Source: Climacteris rufus (lineage: Eukaryota > Chordata > Aves > Passeriformes > Climacteridae). Taken from it: 64,000 nucleotides of DNA. Below the pieces are notes generated by a model. The model saw only the letters and a program-made list of their open reading frames with translations, did no database searches and was not told the origin of the DNA. Where the stretch lies: assembly GCA_013398175.1 (NCBI GenBank), contig VZRZ01001990.1, positions 62,001 to 126,000 of the forward strand, in the 5' to 3' direction. Each line of letters begins with the position of its first letter. Positions within the stretch are counted from its first letter, which is position 1. A program made the position numbers and the translations under genes. This document shows positions 1 through 9,409 of this stretch, piece by piece.

Positions 1-735
1 CCCCAAATGGCACATCTATGTTTTTTGAACATTTCCAGAGATGGGCACTCCACTGCTTCCCTGGGCAGCCTGTTCCAATGCCTAACCATCATTTCAGAGA
101 GGAGACTTTTCCTAATATCCAACCTATCCCACCTCCCATGGCACAACGTGAGACCGTTTCCTCTCATCCTGTGGCTTACTACCTGGGAGAAGAGCCTGAT
201 CCCCACCTGGCTACACCCTCCTTTCAGGCAGCTGTAGAGAGGGTTAAGGTCCCTCCTGAGCCTCCTTTGCTCCAGGCTGAACACCCCGAGCTCCCTCAGC
301 CTCTCCCCGTCAGACTTGTGCTCCAGAGCCTTCCCCAGCTCCATTGCCCTTCTCTGGACATGCTCCAGCCCCTCAATGTCCTTCCTGTAGTGAGGGGCCC
401 AGAACTGAGCACAGGATTTGAGGTGTGGCCTCACCGGTGCTGAGGACAGGGGACCATCACTGCCCTGGTCCTGCTGGCCACACTGTTGCTGATCCAGGTC
501 AGGATGCCATTGGCCTTCTTGGCCACTTGGGCACAGCTGGCTCATGTTCAGGTCCTTTTCTGCTGGGCAGCTTTCCAGCCACTCTGCCCCCAGCCTGTAG
601 TGTTACATGGGGTTGTTGTGACCCAAGTGCCAGACCCAGCCCTTGGCCTTGTTCAGCCTCATCCAGTTGGCCTCGGCCTTCTGATCCAGCCTGTCCAGAT
701 CCCTCTGCAGAGCCTTGTGAGTCTGTGTGTTCTGA
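1..735 (-). mobile_element. CR1 LINE fragment (ORF2 C-terminal and 3' part), cut by the window edge
   Basis: On the minus strand this reads as the familiar avian CR1 3' half. It contains the 'GAGGGATCTGGACAGGCTGG' segment near 700-720, the stretch about placing names on colleagues such as TGAGCCAGC near 540, the 'GAGGTGTGGCCTCACC' segment near 420-437, and the TGGACATGCTCCAG segment near 355-370. It is interrupted by stops and small indels, so it is a dead copy. The 3' end lies beyond base 1. The open frames across it on the plus strand are antisense reading of the element and not genes. Confidence 0.88.
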
Positions 736-1715
736 TTTGGGAAAGCCATAATTGTGACACTTACAGTTCAGAATAATCTGTGTGGAGATAGCACTGTGAT
801 TCAGATCTTACTACTTGATGATATATTCAAACACTTATTATGATGGAGTACAGGGTAAAAAAAAGGGCTGCCTTCTCACATCCTGCCAACAATAAACCAG
901 CACATCTGCAAAGGAGCTGCCTGGATGGATTTTTAACTGTATACCTGCCAGAGCACTGTTCTAGAAATCCATTGGAATGCTGATTACAAATCTGATTTTG
1001 ATCTTGATGTTTTTCTTGGCTGACTATTGCCATTTATTCTTCTTCCATCACTGTTTTTTGCTTTTAATAATTATTCCCTTACTGACAATGTATCAACGAG
1101 AGCAGTTGTGTCTTGTCTGTGTTCCTTTTGCAAAGCTAAACAGCTGCTCTTCTTGATGTGAGCCCCTTCGTGCTCAGGGCAAAGCATGTTACATTTCGAG
1201 CAGCTTGTGCAGCTCTTCAGAGTGTGGTGTGCTTTAAAGTTCGCCAGGATTCGGACTCGGAGAGGTAAACTTACATTCTGAGTATCGATGTAAGACAGGG
1301 TGCAGGCAGAGCAAGAGAGAAGACACGGCTAATGGGATAACAAAGCTGATGGAGTTTGCAGCACACTTATCTTTACATCGCTGGGCACAAACACGGTGTG
1401 GTCGTTCGCAAAGGAGATGCAGAAGCTGCACAGTGCAGGAGAATGGCAGAGCCATGGGGCTCACGACAGAGGGGAAATGCTGGGAATGGAGCGTAAAGAA
1501 GTAGGGGCTGGCTGCCTCTAGCTTACATTTTCGAGAGAGAGGCCAAAGAAACCCTCAGGAGGTGCTTCTCCTTGGACATGGGTCTATATTACTCTTCTTA
1601 TGTAAATTACTATCTAAAGGGGCTTCTGTAATGTCCAAAGCAGGAGATTGTAGTTTTTATCCCAGTTTTTCTGTTGACGTTCAGACCGTTTCAGCCGAGG
1701 CTCCTTTCCCCTCGT
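736..1715. other. Unassigned intergenic DNA
   Basis: This stretch lies between the CR1 and the tRNA block. I see no supported exon, RNA gene or recognisable repeat. The frames present are short and lack splice or codon-usage support. Confidence 0.5.
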
Positions 1716-1933
1716 CTAGGACATCCTTCCAGCGAAAAGTGCGTGTGCCGAGGGCTCCGTGCGTGGGACTGAAGCACAGCTCCGGCACAGCCCCCAGCCC
1801 TGCCCCCGCCCCTGCCGCAGCCCAGGAGGCTGCTCGCTCTCTCCCGAGCGGGCAATGTGCCCCACGTGGCCGCTGGCGCGTTCTAAAGGAGGAACCAGGA
1901 AAAGTGACGTCCAAGATGACACGAGAAAGGGGG

Positions 1934-1940
1934 AAAAAAA
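1934..1940 (-). terminator. Pol III terminator of tRNA-Val
   Basis: Seven consecutive A on the plus strand give T7 on the minus strand, five bases downstream of the tRNA 3' end. This is a strong RNA polymerase III stop signal. Confidence 0.85.
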
Positions 1941-1945
1941 CGTGG

Positions 1946-2018
1946 TGTTTCCGCCCGGTTTCGAACCGGGGACCTTTCGCGTGTTAGGCGAACGTGATAA
2001 CCACTACACTACGGAAAC
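1946..2018 (-). tRNA. tRNA-Val (anticodon AAC)
   Basis: The minus strand folds into a complete 73-nt cloverleaf. The acceptor stem pairs GTTTCCG with CGGAAAC and discriminator A follows. The D arm includes the A box. The anticodon loop is CTAACAC with anticodon AAC (plus-strand 1983-1985). The T arm is CCCGG-TTCGAAA-CCGGG with the B box GGTTCGAAACC. There is no intron and the CCA is not encoded, as expected for a eukaryotic gene. The sequence matches the usual vertebrate Val-AAC isodecoder as I know it. All stems are paired, so it should be functional. Confidence 0.97.
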
Positions 2019-2246
2019 TCCCGTTGGAGGCGACTCTTGCGCAGTCCCACTTGGCCGATGACAAGGAGCAGCCGGAACCCCACTGCGAGCACAGGCTACG
2101 GGAGAAACTTCCCTCCCCGGGCAGGACCAGTGAGCTCCCGGCGCTGAAGGCGGCTCTGGGGCAGCTCCCAGCAGCATAAAGGCGGCGCGGGCCGGTTACA
2201 GCCGCCGCGTCTGGCAGGAGGGAAGGAAAAAACGTCCGCGCATCGC

Positions 2247-2251
2247 AAAAA
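2247..2251 (-). terminator. Pol III terminator of tRNA-Asn
   Basis: A run of five A on the plus strand (T5 on the minus strand) lies ten bases past the 3' end of the tRNA-Asn gene. A longer A-run at about 2227-2232 could act as a backup. Confidence 0.75.
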
Positions 2252-2261
2252 TGGAGCGCTC

Positions 2262-2278
2262 CGTCCCTGGGTGGGCTC

Positions 2279-2329
<51 letters not shown>

Positions 2330-2335
2330 AGAGAC
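2262..2335 (-). tRNA. tRNA-Asn (anticodon GTT)
   Basis: The minus strand gives a complete 74-nt cloverleaf. The acceptor stem is GTCTCTG/CAGGGAC (one G-T pair) with discriminator G. The anticodon loop is CTGTTAA with anticodon GTT (plus-strand 2299-2301). The T arm is GGTGG-TTCGAGC-CCACC, and the A and B boxes are intact. There is no intron and no encoded CCA. It lies 243 bp upstream of tRNA-Val on the same strand, but each gene has its own T-run, so they are separate transcription units. Confidence 0.97.
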
Positions 2336-2520
2336 GCGCTGAGCAGCAGCGCCGCCGAGCCACACCTGGTTCCCGCGGCGGCGGGGGCGGGCAGCGCGCC
2401 TTGTGCTCCTCTGTGTTCCTGCTGCTTCTCGGCTTTTTGGGGCTGCGGGCGCCTGAGCTCAGGCTTTTAACCACCAGCTTTGGTGCCTGTTTGCTTTTTT
2501 AGCCTGAAGAACGGTTCCGT

Positions 2521-2580
2521 TTCCCTTCCCTTCCCTTCCCTTCCCTTCCCTTCCCTTCCCTTCCCTTCCCTTCCCTTCCC
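2521..2580. repeat. (TTCCC)12 microsatellite
   Basis: Twelve perfect head-to-tail copies of TTCCC. The polypurine strand (GGGAA)n produces the Gly-Arg-Glu-like repeats seen in a minus-strand frame, which is not a gene. Confidence 0.98.
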
Positions 2581-3149
2581 ATTTTCTCTGTTGTTTCTGT
2601 GGCCTTTTTTCTTCGTTTTCCTGAGGGATTGGGAAAGAGTGGACAAGTAGAAAAAAGTAGTGGTTAAAGTTCTGCCTGTTGGTGAAACAGTTGTGGATGG
2701 GAGCCTGAAAGCTGCTCTCTGATACAGACCGGCTGGTGAGCAGAAGATCTGAGAGTACATGCCAAGGATAAGGAAGGCAAAAATTAGCATTGCCCTATTA
2801 TTAACATGGGAAAAGTATCCAACATCTTTCCTTCTGATAACTGCAGTACCAAAAGGACTAGCTGTGACCAGAGACTTGAAGAGCAGAAGACAAAATTCAG
2901 CCCACAGTATTCAAAGACCTTTGATAATTATTTGCAAGAGGTGATGGAAAGCAGAAACACTGACAGAAATGAGACAGGGCAAAAGAATTCTCAAAGTGGA
3001 GTGGAGAGGAAGACCTGGGAATCTGCTGCCCAGGCAGCCTCACCTCAGCTCTAAGAAGTCCATTAAATGAATTATTTATCAATTTGCTGCCACCTATAAG
3101 GTAATAAGGTGATAATGGAAGCAAACATGAGTTTTGAAAACCAAATTAG
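2581..3149. other. Unassigned intergenic DNA
   Basis: No supported gene. The last part, around 2990-3140, may already belong to the decayed CR1 that is clear from about 3150, but I cannot fix its 5' boundary by eye. Confidence 0.4.
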
Positions 3150-4233
3150 CAAGAAAGACCTACCCTAGGTGGATGAGGGTCAAGTCCAGAAATACTTAGG
3201 CAACCTGCACGTACGTAAATCCATTGGCCCTGATGGGATATACCCACAGCTGCTGAGGGAGATGGCAGGTCCATTGAAAGGTCACTCTCCATCAGCTTTC
3301 ATCAATCACGGCAACGAGGGGAAGTGTCCAAGGATGGGAGTAAAGCACACATCACCCCCATCTTCAAGAAGGGCAAGAAGGATGGCATGGGGACTACAGG
3401 TTGGTCAGCTGCAAGTCAATCCCTGGGAAGGTGATGGATCCTGGAAACCATCTTCAGGCACATCAAAGACACAGAAATTGTCAGTAGTGGTCAGTATGGC
3501 TCAAACAAGGGGAAGTAATGTTTAATGACTTGAGAGACTCCCATGGTGAAGTGATTGGCCTGGTAAGATGAGAGGAGGGCAGTGGATATTGTCTACCTGG
3601 ACTTCAGTGAAGCGTTTTGCGTTGTCTTCTGTGAGATCTTTGTAAAGAAGCTGTTGATGTGTGGGTTGGAAAAGCAGACAGTGAGGTGGATTGATAAGTG
3701 GCTGAACAGTTGTGTCCAGAGGGTGGTGATTAGTGGCACGATGTAGTTGGATGCCAGTAATTAGTGATGTACTCACAGGGATCAATCCTGCACAGCATTC
3801 CATTAACGATCTGGATGATGGGCCAGAGTTTACCCTCAACAAGTTTGCAGACAGCACCAAACTCAGAGGAGTTGGCAGATAGACCAGAGGGTGATGCTGC
3901 TTTCCAGAGGGACCTTGACAGGCTGGAGCAATGGGCTGACAGGTACCTCATGAAGTTCAACAAGGAGAAGTGCAATGCCATGCAGCTGTGGATAAAAAAT
4001 AAAAAACCCATACACCTGGACATGCTGGGGGCATCCATCTAGAAATAAACTTGGCAGAAAGGAATTTGTGGGTCCTAGGGGACAGCAGGTTGGACATGAG
4101 CCAGCAATGGGCCTTTGTGGCCAAGAGGTGAATGGTACCCTGGGTCACATTGGACAAGGTATTGCGAACAGGTCATGAGAAGTTATTCCCCCCCTCTGCT
4201 CAGGTCTGGTGTGACCATGTCTGAAATACTGTG
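3150..4233 (+). mobile_element. Decayed CR1 LINE, reverse transcriptase part of ORF2
   Basis: Translated pieces in shifting frames give CR1 reverse-transcriptase signatures. The conserved segment 'GPDGIYPQLLREMA' lies near 3228-3269. 'VYLDFSEAF' (family form D-F-x-x-A-F) lies near 3593. The catalytic FADD-like box at about 3847 reads F-A-D-S, so one catalytic aspartate is lost. 'AFQRDLDRLEQWADRYLMKFN' lies near 3900. Several frameshifts and stops separate these pieces. It runs up to the ATACTGTG segment near 4226-4233, where an LTR begins, and no CR1 continuation is seen beyond the LTR. Confidence 0.85.
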
Positions 4234-4780
4234 GGTAGAGTTAATTTTCTTCACAGTAGCTGATATGTGGCTCTGTTTGAGATTTGTGCTGGAAACAGTG
4301 TTGATCACAAAGAGATGTTTTAGTCACAGCCGAGCAGGGCTTATGCAGAGTCAAGGCCTTTTCTGCCTCTCTCATCACCCCACCAGTGAGTGGACTGGGG
4401 GTGCATGAAGAGTTGGGAGGGCACACAGCTTGAACAGCTGACTGCAGCAGATCCAAGGGTTGCCCCATACCATAGGGCATCATGCTCAGCATATAAAGCT
4501 GTGGGAAGAAGAAGAAAGGGGGGAATGTTTGGAGTGATGGTGTTGTCTGCCAAAGCAACCATTACGTGTGATGAAGCCTGGTTTTCCTGGAAATGGCTGA
4601 ACACCTACCTCCCTGTGGGAAGGAGTGAATGCATTTACTGTTTTTCTTTGCTTGCATGCATGGCTTTTCCTTACCCTTTTCTCACTTTTACCCTTCTGAT
4701 TCTCTCCCCCATCTCAGTGGTAAGGGAGTGAGAGAGTGACTGCGTGGGGCTGAATTGCTGACTGGGGTTAGACCATGACA
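4230..4780 (-). mobile_element. Solo LTR of an avian ERVL-type endogenous retrovirus (reverse orientation)
   Basis: The segment starts with GTAGAGTTAATTTTCTTCAC and ends with GGGGTTAGACCATGACA. This is the reverse complement of the avian LTR family beginning TGGTTTAACCCC, whose 3' part carries GAAGAAAATTAAC. The same family in forward orientation is present at 43089-44618. No gag, pol or env lies next to it. I could not find a clean target-site duplication. Boundaries are good to about 15 bp. Confidence 0.8.
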
Positions 4781-5280
4781 ATGAGACACAGAGGGTGAGG
4801 AGGAGGATGCTGTGCCTGGGGGCCTTGAGGGACTACAGGTTCTGTTTTCCAGCTCTGTGTTTTGAGCTGAATTTGTACAAATGTAGTGAAAGTAAGTGAA
4901 ATGAAGAAGCCTGCAAAATGTGGAGAAGGAGAGGTTTTCAAGGCAGCCCTCTGTCTGCTCCCACAATGTCATTCTCTTGGCTGTGCAAAAGGAAGACAGC
5001 CTTTTAAAAACTGCAGCACTGCCCTTTTCTTCATGCTGCACTTCACATTTCTAGCTCTGTTCATGCTCTCCGCTGGGGATTTGTCAGGGTTCAGCAAGGA
5101 TGCAATGCTGAGGCAGGCTGACGTGGCGGCAGGTAGTCACCCACAGGTGTGTGTTTGCACCGCATTTGTTGGTGCTGTGGTGCTTTAAGTTTGTAAAGCA
5201 GTGTGCTAATATTAACCAACCAGTCCAAGGGGCTTGTGTCCCATTGTGTTTATGACAAAGCCTGACAGCTGGGTGTCACC
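4781..5280. other. Unassigned intergenic DNA
   Basis: No recognisable gene or repeat. It precedes the TATA-like box at 5286. Confidence 0.4.
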
Positions 5281-5285
5281 TGGCA

Positions 5286-5296
5286 TTTATATATGG
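5286..5296 (+). promoter_or_regulatory. TATA-box-like element (candidate core promoter)
   Basis: TTTATATATGG lies about 157 bp upstream of the ATG of a 66-codon frame. E-box-like motifs CAGCTG and CACCTG lie within the preceding 30 bp. The arrangement resembles a TATA promoter with a start site near 5315-5325. This is inference from motif spacing only. Confidence 0.3.
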
Positions 5297-5452
5297 AAGC
5301 TTCACACAAGCAGCTTTTATTTTATCAAGCGACACACTTTCATCAGAGTCCTTGCTGCTGAGTGCTGATCAGAGTGCACGAGAGGAGAGGAGAGGTGAAC
5401 ATCCCAAAAGATATTTATAGATCTCTGTGTTCCCAGTCCTTTCCTCTTCGCT

Positions 5453-5653
5453 ATGAAAGCAATTCTACAAAAGGATTATTTTGACTGGCTGTTCAAGATT
5501 CCAGAGGACGAGATTAATGTGCAGGAAGCCTCACAGCGCAACGGGAAAAGCTCGCTGGCTTTGCACATTTTCGTGAGCTTCATGGCTCACTGTGTCAAGG
5601 TTATCTTCCTCAGACAGGACAATATGGATGTCAAACAGCCATGCAGTAAGTGA
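5453..5653 (+). CDS. Unrecognised 66-codon open frame, possible first coding exon
   Basis: I do not recognise this product. The frame opens with M-K-A-I-L-Q-K-D-Y-F-D-W-L-F and has a mixed, protein-like composition with no low-complexity run and no transposon similarity that I can see. A hydrophobic stretch lies at residues 33-51 (LALHIFVSFMAHCVKVIFL), long enough for one membrane segment or a buried helix. The reading frame runs into GCA|GTAAGTG at about 5646, a strong splice-donor match, so the true exon could end there and continue elsewhere; otherwise it stops at TGA. The start has G at -3, a moderate Kozak context. It sits 3.7 kb upstream of ALOX5AP on the same strand and 157 bp after a TATA-like box. 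It may equally be a lineage-specific or noncoding exon, or chance. Confidence 0.25.
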   Translation: MKAILQKDYFDWLFKIPEDEINVQEASQRNGKSSLALHIFVSFMAHCVKVIFLRQDNMDVKQPCSK

Positions 5654-5659
5654 AAGGGC

Positions 5660-8600
5660 TGGGGTCTGACAGCCGAAGCCCAGAACTGCCTGTGCCTGAA
5701 GAGCTCTGACTGCAGGTGGGGGTTGCAAGGTGTGTTCCCCAAGCTGTGTATCCTTCCCCTCACCCCCCCTTTTATTTTTTAATCTACTTGGGAAAACCCC
5801 TTATTTCAAATGGCCAAGTGAGATATGATGGAGGTGTCTTGCACTGATCTTTCTCCCAGTGGACAGGGTTTTCCAATGGTGCCAACTTTGTCTGATCCAG
5901 ACAGTTATCCTGTGTGTATATGTAGATCTCAGGGAGACAGAACAATTTAACATGTAGGTATGGAAGAAGCTGTTTGCAGAGTCATTTTAGCCCCATCTTA
6001 GCCCTTCCTTGCCAAGGGAGTTCCCCAAATTGCAAAAAAAATTGCCACAAGGGGTTTCTACTCTGAATATATAAGAGTGTTGCCTTGCCATGGTAAAGGG
6101 ATGGGACTTCTTCTTTCATGTCTTACATACCATCTTGATTTCCTCTGTTTTTCCTCAAGCAGAGCCCTCAGATTGATGCTGCACTGAAGAAAAAAACAAA
6201 ACCAAAACTCTGCAGTTCATATTTTAAGGCAGCCGTACCCAAGAGGTTCTTGCTGGCAAAGCTTTTTTCTCTCTGCACACCTGGAAATCATTTTAACAAT
6301 CCCTGGAATTGATGTCATGGGTTTTTTTACTGCAGGGACGAGTGTGAAACCCTGCTTTCCTCCACACATATATGTGGGATGGCTTTGGAGCAAACCTGGG
6401 TAAGAGGAGGGAACAGGCTGGGTTTTCAGCAAAGTGCCAGGGATGTCAGGTGCCAAAATACCAAAGCATCCTATGTTGCCAAGAGATGCCAAGGGACAGG
6501 TGGAAATCAGGAGGGGCAGAGCAGAAGAGCAAAGTGGGGGTGCATGTGTGGTGAGAGGCACTGAGCAGCATCAATGCAAAGAGCTGGAAAACAAAGAGCA
6601 CGACAAGAAGAAACCAAAAATATCAACAGCTCAGCTCTCATGCCCTGGCCAGTACACAGGGCGAGGGATGGCAACTTGGGTCAGCCAGCTGGAAAGCCTG
6701 CTGGCATAAACTCCTGGTATGTTGTGGGATTTTTTGCATTATGGCAACTTCACACCTCAGCAACCTGATTCCTACCTGTTTTTATATGAGACTTTGCTGA
6801 ATAGAAGCCACCTTTGGGAAATCTCTGATAGCGGGTGTGTGTGTTTTCTTGGCAAGTTGGAGCAGGCTCATGTGCTTGTTCTGCCACTTGTAAATCAAAA
6901 GCAAGCTGCAGGCTGCCTGGTAGGGTTGCACCAGCATAAAACAGGCAGAAGAAGGAGAAGGCTCAGTGCCTGCTGCGGGAGGATGACTGGGAGTCATCCT
7001 GCCACAGATGCCCCAAGGACCTGTGCTTCCCCCTTCGCCCTCTCCTGTCAGCGGCTCCCTCCTGCCTGCCCATGTCCATGCACAGCTCCTTTCTTTACAG
7101 TCATAACACTGATATCTGCTTAGACAATATTCCTCTTTTGACTTAATTCCATACCGGCTTTTAGGTGATGAGTTTTTCTTCTCAGAAGATTAGTAGATGC
7201 TTAGCATTAAATACCATCCCTAAATACCAGCTAAAATCCTGTGCTCAATAGACCACAAAACCTAAGCATTGATGTTCAAGTAAGAGAAGTTCATTTTCTG
7301 GGGAAAAACAGAACTTTAACATAGAGAAAAGCATTCTCAAAAGAGCTGTTGTGCTTCTCTTTTTGTTCTTGGACTTGGGTTTTTTCCTAAGGCAACTTCA
7401 GCAAAATTTAAAAATCTGAAGAAAACATCACAGGCCAAATCTAAACCTAGATACTCTTTATGGCCTTGCTTCTAACACAGTCATGTCTGTATGGACTGTA
7501 GGGAAGCTGTCCCAGAAAGACAGCCTTTTCCTAGGAAGATAACAGTAGGTCACAGATCACAATGTTAATCACCTGCCTCTAAGCCAGTTCATTTCTGTAT
7601 ATTTGTTTATACCCAAAGTACATGAGAGTTTTCTAACACTACAGGTTATAAAAATTTGCATGATAGAGAGATGTGATAAAAATACCATTGTACGTAAATG
7701 TGTCCCAGTTGAACAAGATAGATTTTGCAGGTTGGCTCCTGCTGGGAACCCCTACCTGGCTGTATCCCAGCCAGAGAGAGGTAACCAGTTGCCTGGCCAT
7801 GGTTTGGATGCTGGACAGCACTCAGACCTCTTGAGCAGCACGTGATGAAGTAGAGACAGAGAGAGAGATGGGCAAAAGCTGTGCTAAGTCCAGTGGAAAT
7901 AATATTTTTTAGTAAATTTCTACTAAATATAAACATTTTTTTCATACTGCTTTTCCCCATCAGGATATGGGCAAAAGGGAACAGGATAGTTAGGGTCAGC
8001 AAAGGATGTGCACTTTGGATGAGGACGCTTTCCAGCCATCTGACAGAAGCTGTGGGACTTTCTACAGCCATCTGTGTTGAGTTTGCATGGCAAGGTTTTG
8101 GTAGTGGAGTGCCACAGGGATGGCCAAGACTATTCAGCTCCAAGCAGACACACAAGGGCTTGGTCAAGCCCAAGCCCTTCAGCAATTGTGATAGCCAGTC
8201 TGGGACAAGATTTAAGAAGGAGGAAATAAAAAGGGGGGGCAGGTAGAGAAGGTGTTGAAAGATATAATTTTACTTGTCATCACCCTATTCTGATTTCATT
8301 GGCAATAAATTCAAATAATTTCCCCAAGTTGAGTCTGTTTTGCCCATGACAGTAAGTGGGAAGTGATATCTCCCTGCTCTTATCTCAACCCCTGAGACAT
8401 TTGTTACATTTTCTCTTCCCTGTCCAGGTCAGGAGCGGAGACACAGGCAGGCTTTGGTGGGCACCTGGTGCTCAGCCAAGGCCAACCCACCACACTGTCC
8501 AACACTGCAGCCTGTGCTTCTCTACCATCTTCATTACGGGGTTGGATCTGAGCTGTGAACGTGCTGCAGCAATTGTGCTCAACTGTACTGGGTTTCAAGT

Positions 8601-9225
8601 ACTAAAATTAGGGCATGACTGTGAAATCTGAGCCTGTAAAATACTGAGTTCTTGTAACTGTCACTGGCTTCCAAGGATTTATTAATGGGGGAAGGATGCA
8701 GGATCCATGCCTGCTAACGAAAGACATGTTTCTGTGCTCACCCACAATGGCCTAAGCATTAGAGTATTTCCACTTCCAATATGCCAGGGAAATCAGGAGC
8801 TTTAGCTTGTGACATGGAGGCCTGGGATCTCCTCATGGGGGAGACTGATGGAGATGTGAGCAGGGAGGGCCTCTGCCTGAGAGCAACAGAGTTACTGAGA
8901 CTCACCAACATTATTTCTCCTCCCAGCTACTCGTGGAGTGGTCGTGCACTTGCTGACAGTGTCGTGATAGCCTGACTGGTTTCTTCCAGCCTTCTGCTGT
9001 TCCACTCATCTGGCCAACTGCTCAGACATACTTCAGATATCCAGGTTGCTATTTTGCTCCTGTGTAGGAAGGGCAATGGGTATCTTTCCACATTATGTAT
9101 CTTCTTAGATCACAGACATGTAATCTCTTGTTTCTCTGGGCTTCATCTGTACACGATGAGTGAGCGAGCCTGTGGTTTTAGGTCTGACAGGCACCAGAGC
9201 ACAGGGTGCTGCCACTCTCCTGTGA
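5660..9225. other. Unassigned DNA upstream of ALOX5AP
   Basis: I find no supported exon or RNA gene between the candidate frame and the ALOX5AP promoter region. No USPL1 exon, the upstream neighbour in mammals, was recognised. Confidence 0.4.
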
Positions 9226-9231
9226 AACCAT

Positions 9232-9273
9232 AGGAAGTGTTTCACGATTCAAGATAAGACCTTCACTTCCTCC
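9232..9273 (+). promoter_or_regulatory. ALOX5AP proximal promoter: paired ETS/PU.1-like sites and a GATA motif
   Basis: Within 110 bp of the ATG lie AGGAAGTG (9232-9239), AGATAAG (9252-9258) and CACTTCCTCC (9264-9273, a PU.1 box in reverse). No TATA box is evident. Mammalian ALOX5AP is expressed in myeloid cells, where PU.1-type ETS factors drive many promoters, so the grouping fits. The transcription start is not resolved; the 5' UTR probably lies between about 9275 and 9339. Confidence 0.4.
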
Positions 9274-9339
9274 TTCTGTGCTTGTCGCACTGAGCTGCCA
9301 CCGAGGCTGAACCGTCCACCCTGACAGCACACTCACAAA

Positions 9340-9409
9340 ATGGACCAGGAGACCCTGGGAAGCATTGTCCTGCTTGCCATCGTCACCCTGATAAGTGTTG
9401 TCCAGAACG
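9340..9409 (+). CDS. ALOX5AP: ALOX5AP coding exon 1
   Basis: Encodes residues 1-23 and the first base of codon 24. The ATG follows CACAAA and begins M-D-Q-E-T, the invariant FLAP N-terminus, which fixes the start. The donor G|GTAAGA is strong. It covers most of the first membrane helix. Intron 1 is 3607 bp. Confidence 0.95.

Larger units (their letters stand above)
1720..2460. promoter_or_regulatory. CpG-rich block containing two tRNA genes
   Basis: GC and CpG density rise sharply compared with the flanks, with runs such as GCCCCCGCCCCTGCCGC near 1802 and GCGGCGGGGGCGGGC near 2376. Both tRNA genes lie inside it. CpG-rich surroundings are usual for active vertebrate tRNA genes. It could also be a promoter for an unseen Pol II transcript, but I cannot place one. 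Confidence 0.5.

Noticed and set aside
18..776. Overlapping plus-strand frames of 96-141 codons
   Set aside because: They are antisense reading of a minus-strand CR1 LINE.
2467..2790. 107-codon minus-strand frame with Gly-Arg-Glu repeats
   Set aside because: The repeat comes from the (TTCCC)12 microsatellite, and the remainder has no protein-like features.
1..9300. Search for USPL1 exons upstream of ALOX5AP
   Set aside because: None recognised; only repeats, tRNA genes and unassigned DNA are present.
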